Positions 16,982-19,773 of a stretch of DNA of 19,773 bases are shown here, piece after piece (within the stretch, counting starts at the first letter, position 1; each line of letters begins with the position of its first letter). The translations under genes were made by a program, and so were the position numbers. The stretch is from the NCBI GenBank assembly GCA_015179025.1, contig WHUX01000554.1, positions 1 to 19,773 of the forward strand, read 5' to 3'. The notes beneath the pieces were generated by a model. That model worked only from the letters and a program-made list of their open reading frames with translations. It was not told the origin of the DNA and made no database searches. The DNA comes from Terfezia claveryi (taxonomy: Eukaryota > Ascomycota > Pezizomycetes > Pezizales > Pezizaceae).

Positions 16982-17062
16982 CATCTGCCCTTATTTTATG
17001 TACGTTATTTGAAATATATGCAAGTGAGCGGAAACCCGGTGTTGAGCGGAAACCCGGTGCCG
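16982..17062. repeat. 18-bp direct repeats at the pogo 3' end
   Basis: TGAGCGGAAACCCGGTG occurs at 17025-17041 and 17043-17059, 44 bp after the transposase stop. This is where a terminal repeat or subterminal transposase-binding site is expected. No inverted match was found near 6600-6790, so the 5' end may be lost. Confidence 0.6.
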
Positions 17063-17079
17063 GATTCTACCGCCTAGAA

Positions 17080-18170
17080 CTATAGCTACCATCGTGTAGA
17101 GACGGGGATCGGGGAGGGCTACCTGGAGAGCGCTTATAGTGGTGTCCAGCCCTGCCTCTGGGCACGTCGAATCTTTGTCCAAGTTCCAGACATCCCCTAG
17201 ATTGCGGCCAGGCATAATATGATTGCCGAAAATCTCAGCCCGACTTACGGCGATATATTGATTTTGATTTGGCGGGTTGGGAAGAGGTGCTTCCGCAGCC
17301 AATCGTCAGTACAACCTCGCTCGAACTTGGAAGGATAATACCTGGCGATTCTCCCAGATCCAACCTCCGGCAGCATTATACCGTGCAACTTCCAGAAACG
17401 CACCAAAACGATGCCCTTGGTGCTTCGTAAATTTGACCAATATAGCAATTTTTGTTGCCCCACCCCCCCGTCCATCCAGATATTGACATCCGATCGCAAT
17501 TTGGGGAATGACTCCGACCAACCTGCTTCCACCACTAAAGACGGAATCAAGTCGGTATCGACTTGCAAGAGCGCATCGGCCATCAATTGCTTTGAAGAAA
17601 GGTCAGCTTCTATACATATTCCCTACGAATGAAGGAAAGCCGTACTTGTTCCTACTTGAAAATCTAATATCGAAACCTCTTGTGGGGTCAGCCACCCCGT
17701 GCGTGTCATCTCGGTGATTTCGTGCATTAGCCAAGGCTGGCAACTATTATATAGCTGGCATGGCATCGGACCGATCAACAATGAATGTGTAACGGCGTTG
17801 TAGCTTGCCCTATATATGATGTATCCCATCCATTAGGCACCTTGCAACTTGCCACCACCCCAGAATGCGGGGAGAAGACTTAGTGCCTTTTCCTCCCTCG
17901 TCTAGATGCCTCCACTGACTCAATAATCTGAAGGGCATGCTCTGGGGGGACTCCCTCAATGATGCGTTGTTCACCTGGTCCCAAGTTTGCCGCGATCTCC
18001 AAAATACGACGAAAATGCCAGTAGACGGATTTTGTATCCTCGCTCGGTAACTGAGATTGGACCGGGTCAACACCATACCTGTGTTGCCAGATTGGTCAGT
18101 TATTCCGCTGTGGTCGTTGCTGTGGTCGTTGTTCATGTTTCCGGTTTGAGGGACTGGGGTTATAGAAGAA
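17080..18170 (-). pseudogene. Fungal uncharacterised-family protein, frameshifted
   Basis: Three minus-strand frames join into one protein-like sequence. Segment A (about 18170-17810) has VYWHFRRILEIAANLGPGEQ, RIIEGVPPEHALQIIESVEA and, past TAA 17880, FSPHSGVVASCKVPNGWD. Segment B (about 17829-17465, one TAG at 17623) has DTDLIPSLVVEAGWSESFPK and LRSDVNIWMDGG. Segment C (about 17465-17080, one TGA at 17306) has TKIAILVKFTKHQGHRFGAF, LEVARYNAAGG and VSRAEIFGNHIMPGRN. The B/C shift falls in a C7 run (17463-17469). From memory, VVExGWSES...D...W and IxLVKF blocks occur in an abundant uncharacterised filamentous-fungal family, some members being annotated restriction-endonuclease-like. No nuclease role is shown here. 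The pogo element may have inserted near its 3' end. Confidence 0.6.
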
Positions 18171-18296
18171 TTCTGATCACGAGACTAGTACCAAGCTACT
18201 CAAACGGGTACAGTTACAGGAAGAAGGTTACTTAATATTCGAGAAGTGAGTATTGGAATCAGATTCGGGGGTATATATATGAAAACTGAAGGCTGG

Positions 18297-18548
18297 TTAT
18301 GACGATATGACTACCACCCAGATTACCTTACGGCACGATCTCACTTGCCAAGGAGATGACGGTAGAGTCACGTCATTGCTACTGTGAGCGTCCTCACCCA
18401 ATATGCTCCGAAAGTCATGTATACTACAAGGCCCTTCGACTGCAATATTAGGAACTTTTAACGAGCCGAGAGCTTGTCCCAAGCTTGCATGGGCTAGCAT
18501 CGAGGCAAGGGACTGGGAGCTCTCCGGAATGATATTTGGCAGAGACAT
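18297..18548 (-). CDS. Possible first exon of the minus-strand pseudogene
   Basis: ATG at 18546-18548 opens MSLPNIIPESSQSLASMLAH and an 83-residue frame. At CAA|GTGAGA (about 18348) a fungal donor could start a 59-nt intron ending at CTTCAG (about 18289), with TCATAAC as a possible branch site. The joined frame then meets a C5 run and stops, so a further shift would be needed to reach segment A of the pseudogene. It may equally be an unrelated open frame. Confidence 0.3.
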   Translation of the reverse strand: MSLPNIIPESSQSLASMLAHASLGQALGSLKVPNIAVEGPCSIHDFRSILGEDAHSSNDVTLPSSPWQVRSCRKVIWVVVISS

Positions 18549-18912
18549 GGCTTCGGCGGGGGGGGGGGGGTAAGGGAAAAGAAGCTGGCCTGGATCGCCG
18601 TGTTTCTTCTTGGGGGATTGGGTAATTTGTCAGGAAATGGTCCAGCTTCCCACAGAAAACGCAGGCGCCTGTATTCCTCTAACGTTCCCACCCCTCCGGG
18701 CGAATGGAAAAGAGGTATATGTACATAAGGGTGGGAACTCCAGGAAGCATAGAGGCATGGGCTTTGGGTTGCAGATACCAAGTAGGAGGCTCGGTATGAG
18801 ACTAGGTGCTGATTGGGGAGCTAGCTGAGGTCCATGGGTTTGGCGACTGAGCAAAACGGAGGTTACGGCCATCAGCAAAAAACCTGCGTCAGGACGCAGC
18901 GCTTGGTTTTGT
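18549..18912. other. GC-richer spacer with G13 run
   Basis: A run of 13 G occupies 18558-18570, and overlapping frames occur on both strands (for example 18610-18828 plus and 18494-18781 minus). None shows a recognisable motif, so no gene is called. The minus-strand reading could be 5' leader of the pseudogene to the left. Confidence 0.4.
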
Positions 18913-19085
18913 TGCACCAGGTGCACCACCAAATTCCCGCTGCCTCCCATGCACCCTGTGCACACCCCATGCGCACCGTCAAAATATATGTACTGCACCA
19001 GGTGCACCACCAAATTCCCGCTGCCTGACATGCACCCTATGTGCACCCTCAAAACATATGCCCTGCGCCACCAAATTCTTGTCTC
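18913..19085. repeat. 81-bp direct duplication rich in GTGCAC
   Basis: TGCACCAGGTGCACCACC begins at 18913 and again at 18994, each copy continuing through AAATTCCCGCTGCCT and TGCACCCT. The second copy lacks part of the tail. A third partial copy (GCGCCACCAAATTC) starts at about 19066. Confidence 0.85.
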
Positions 19086-19383
19086 GTGTCCCTACCTATT
19101 TATCTATATTCCTTGCCCGTTATGTTTTTTATTCATCAGTAAACACGATATCTCCGTCAGGCAACTGAATTTAATCCATACTTCCGTATAGGTAGATCAA
19201 GTTTGTTTATTCCTATCCCTATACGCACTCAAAATCACGGGCACTTAATTGTTACTACACTTGCATTTTGTGAATGTCAAAATAATGATTTTATTCTCTC
19301 CCTATCTACAAAACTCTTGCTACCTAATAAATGCCTGAATCCACCAGCAAACCCATGGCAAAATCAAGCTATAAACAACTGCG
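19086..19383. other. Left flank of the second 24-bp array
   Basis: I see no gene. ACACTTGCATTTTGTGAATG (from 19257) resembles GCACCTGTATTTTATGCATT (from about 12089) in the 11735-13716 insertion, mostly with transitions. CTACCTAATAAATG and CTAGCTAAATAAAC also correspond. This suggests a related sequence on both sides, though by-eye alignment of AT-rich DNA is weak. Confidence 0.35.
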
Positions 19384-19551
19384 CAAACCAGCGTCGATAT
19401 CAGCGACCAAATAGCCACAGGATTCGCCGAGCAAAGCAGCCTCGATAACGGCGTGCAAACCAGCGTAGAATGGAACGAGCAAAGCAGCCTCGATATCCCT
19501 GTACAAAAAGCCATAGAACTTACCTACCAAATAGTCATAGGATTCGCCGCT
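19384..19551. repeat. 24-bp array, 7 units, related to the 12192-12903 minisatellite
   Basis: Seven exact-length 24-bp units start CAAA (CAAACCAGCG, CAAATAGCCA, CAAAGCAGCC, CAAACCAGCG, CAAAGCAGCC, CAAAAAGCCA, CAAATAGTCA). Degenerate CAAA-starting units precede them from about 19349. Period and the CAAAnnAGCC core match the large array, but CG dinucleotides are kept (CGCCGAGC, GGCGTGC). Confidence 0.85.
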
Positions 19552-19773
19552 TGAATAACCGCGTGCATGTCGATATTGGAGCTGAAGAACTCTGTGAGAT
19601 GGGTTAGTTATGCGTCCACATATCGCAGGTCTGGCAATGCTCTCACCTATATGAAATGAACTTGCCCGGTCGTGAGATAGGTCAGCCGCGCGTGGGCATA
19701 TCGGTCAGCCAGGCGTGGCCATATCGGAGGCCTGGCAGTGTCCACATGGGAGGTATCGTGATGTCGACATTGC
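19552..19773. repeat. Window end with 23-bp duplication
   Basis: GGTCAGCC(G/A)(C/G)GCGTGG(G/C)CATATC occurs at 19680-19702 and 19703-19725, followed by a degenerate third copy. Looser relatives (CACATATCGCAGGTCTGGCA) lie at about 19617-19636. No gene is seen to the window end. Confidence 0.7.

Noticed and set aside
18630..19052. 140-residue minus-strand frame with two GSGNLVVHLVQ copies
   Set aside because: The similarity comes from the 81-bp DNA duplication. There is no known domain, and overlapping frames exist on the other strand.
1..19773. tRNA or rRNA genes
   Set aside because: Scanning by eye for a tRNA B-box-like GGTTCRANNCC and for conserved rRNA motifs gave nothing convincing. A covariance-model search would be needed to exclude degraded copies.

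Overview
The window reads as repeat-rich, gene-poor nuclear DNA of a filamentous fungus, most likely an ascomycete. The reasons are a pogo/Fot1-type DDE transposon, a chromodomain Ty3/gypsy retrotransposon, a 56-nt intron with fungal splice signals, and decay of the kind left by repeat-induced point mutation (RIP) or cytosine methylation. Nearly every nonsense codon is TAA, TAG or TGA where CAA, CAG, CGA or TGG is expected, and the two LTRs differ almost only by transitions. I found no intact conventional gene. Almost every coding trace is a pseudogene, so all functions below are those of ancestors. The species cannot be named from the sequence.

Left block (1-6600). Decayed minus-strand reading frames lie at 1-480 and 717-1241, and a small plus-strand one at 1706-2180. 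A spliced plus-strand pseudogene (2704-4265) has basic repeats, an HMG-box-like stretch and an acidic tail. A histone H3-like pseudogene follows (4945-5865), with an H3-type N-terminus, a lysine-rich repeat tail, a histone fold with an expanded loop 1 and a Ser/Pro-rich extension. Short arrays sharing the core TGTCAYRGA, with array-specific periods of about 12, 18 and 19 bp and both orientations, sit between these genes.

Middle block (6605-17060). This is a nest of insertions. A pogo/Fot1 transposase gene (6788-7338 and 15616-16981) was split by an 8.3-kb Ty3/gypsy chromovirus (LTRs 7339-7823 and 15135-15615; Gag, protease, RT, RNase H, integrase, chromodomain). The chromovirus integrase was in turn split by a 1,982-bp unclassified insertion (11735-13716) flanked by the perfect 5-bp duplication TATGT and made largely of tandem repeats, including a 24-bp minisatellite of about 27 units.

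Right block (17060-19773). It is GC-richer. A frameshifted minus-strand pseudogene of a fungal uncharacterised family (about 17080-18170, possible first exon 18297-18548) is followed by an 81-bp duplication, a second array related to the 24-bp minisatellite (19384-19551) and a 23-bp duplication. The last kilobase may be a less mutated relative of the unclassified insertion.

The observations most worth follow-up are the H3-like histone beside an acidic chromatin-type protein, the TGTCAYRGA arrays around them, and the repeat-built insertion with a possible second copy.
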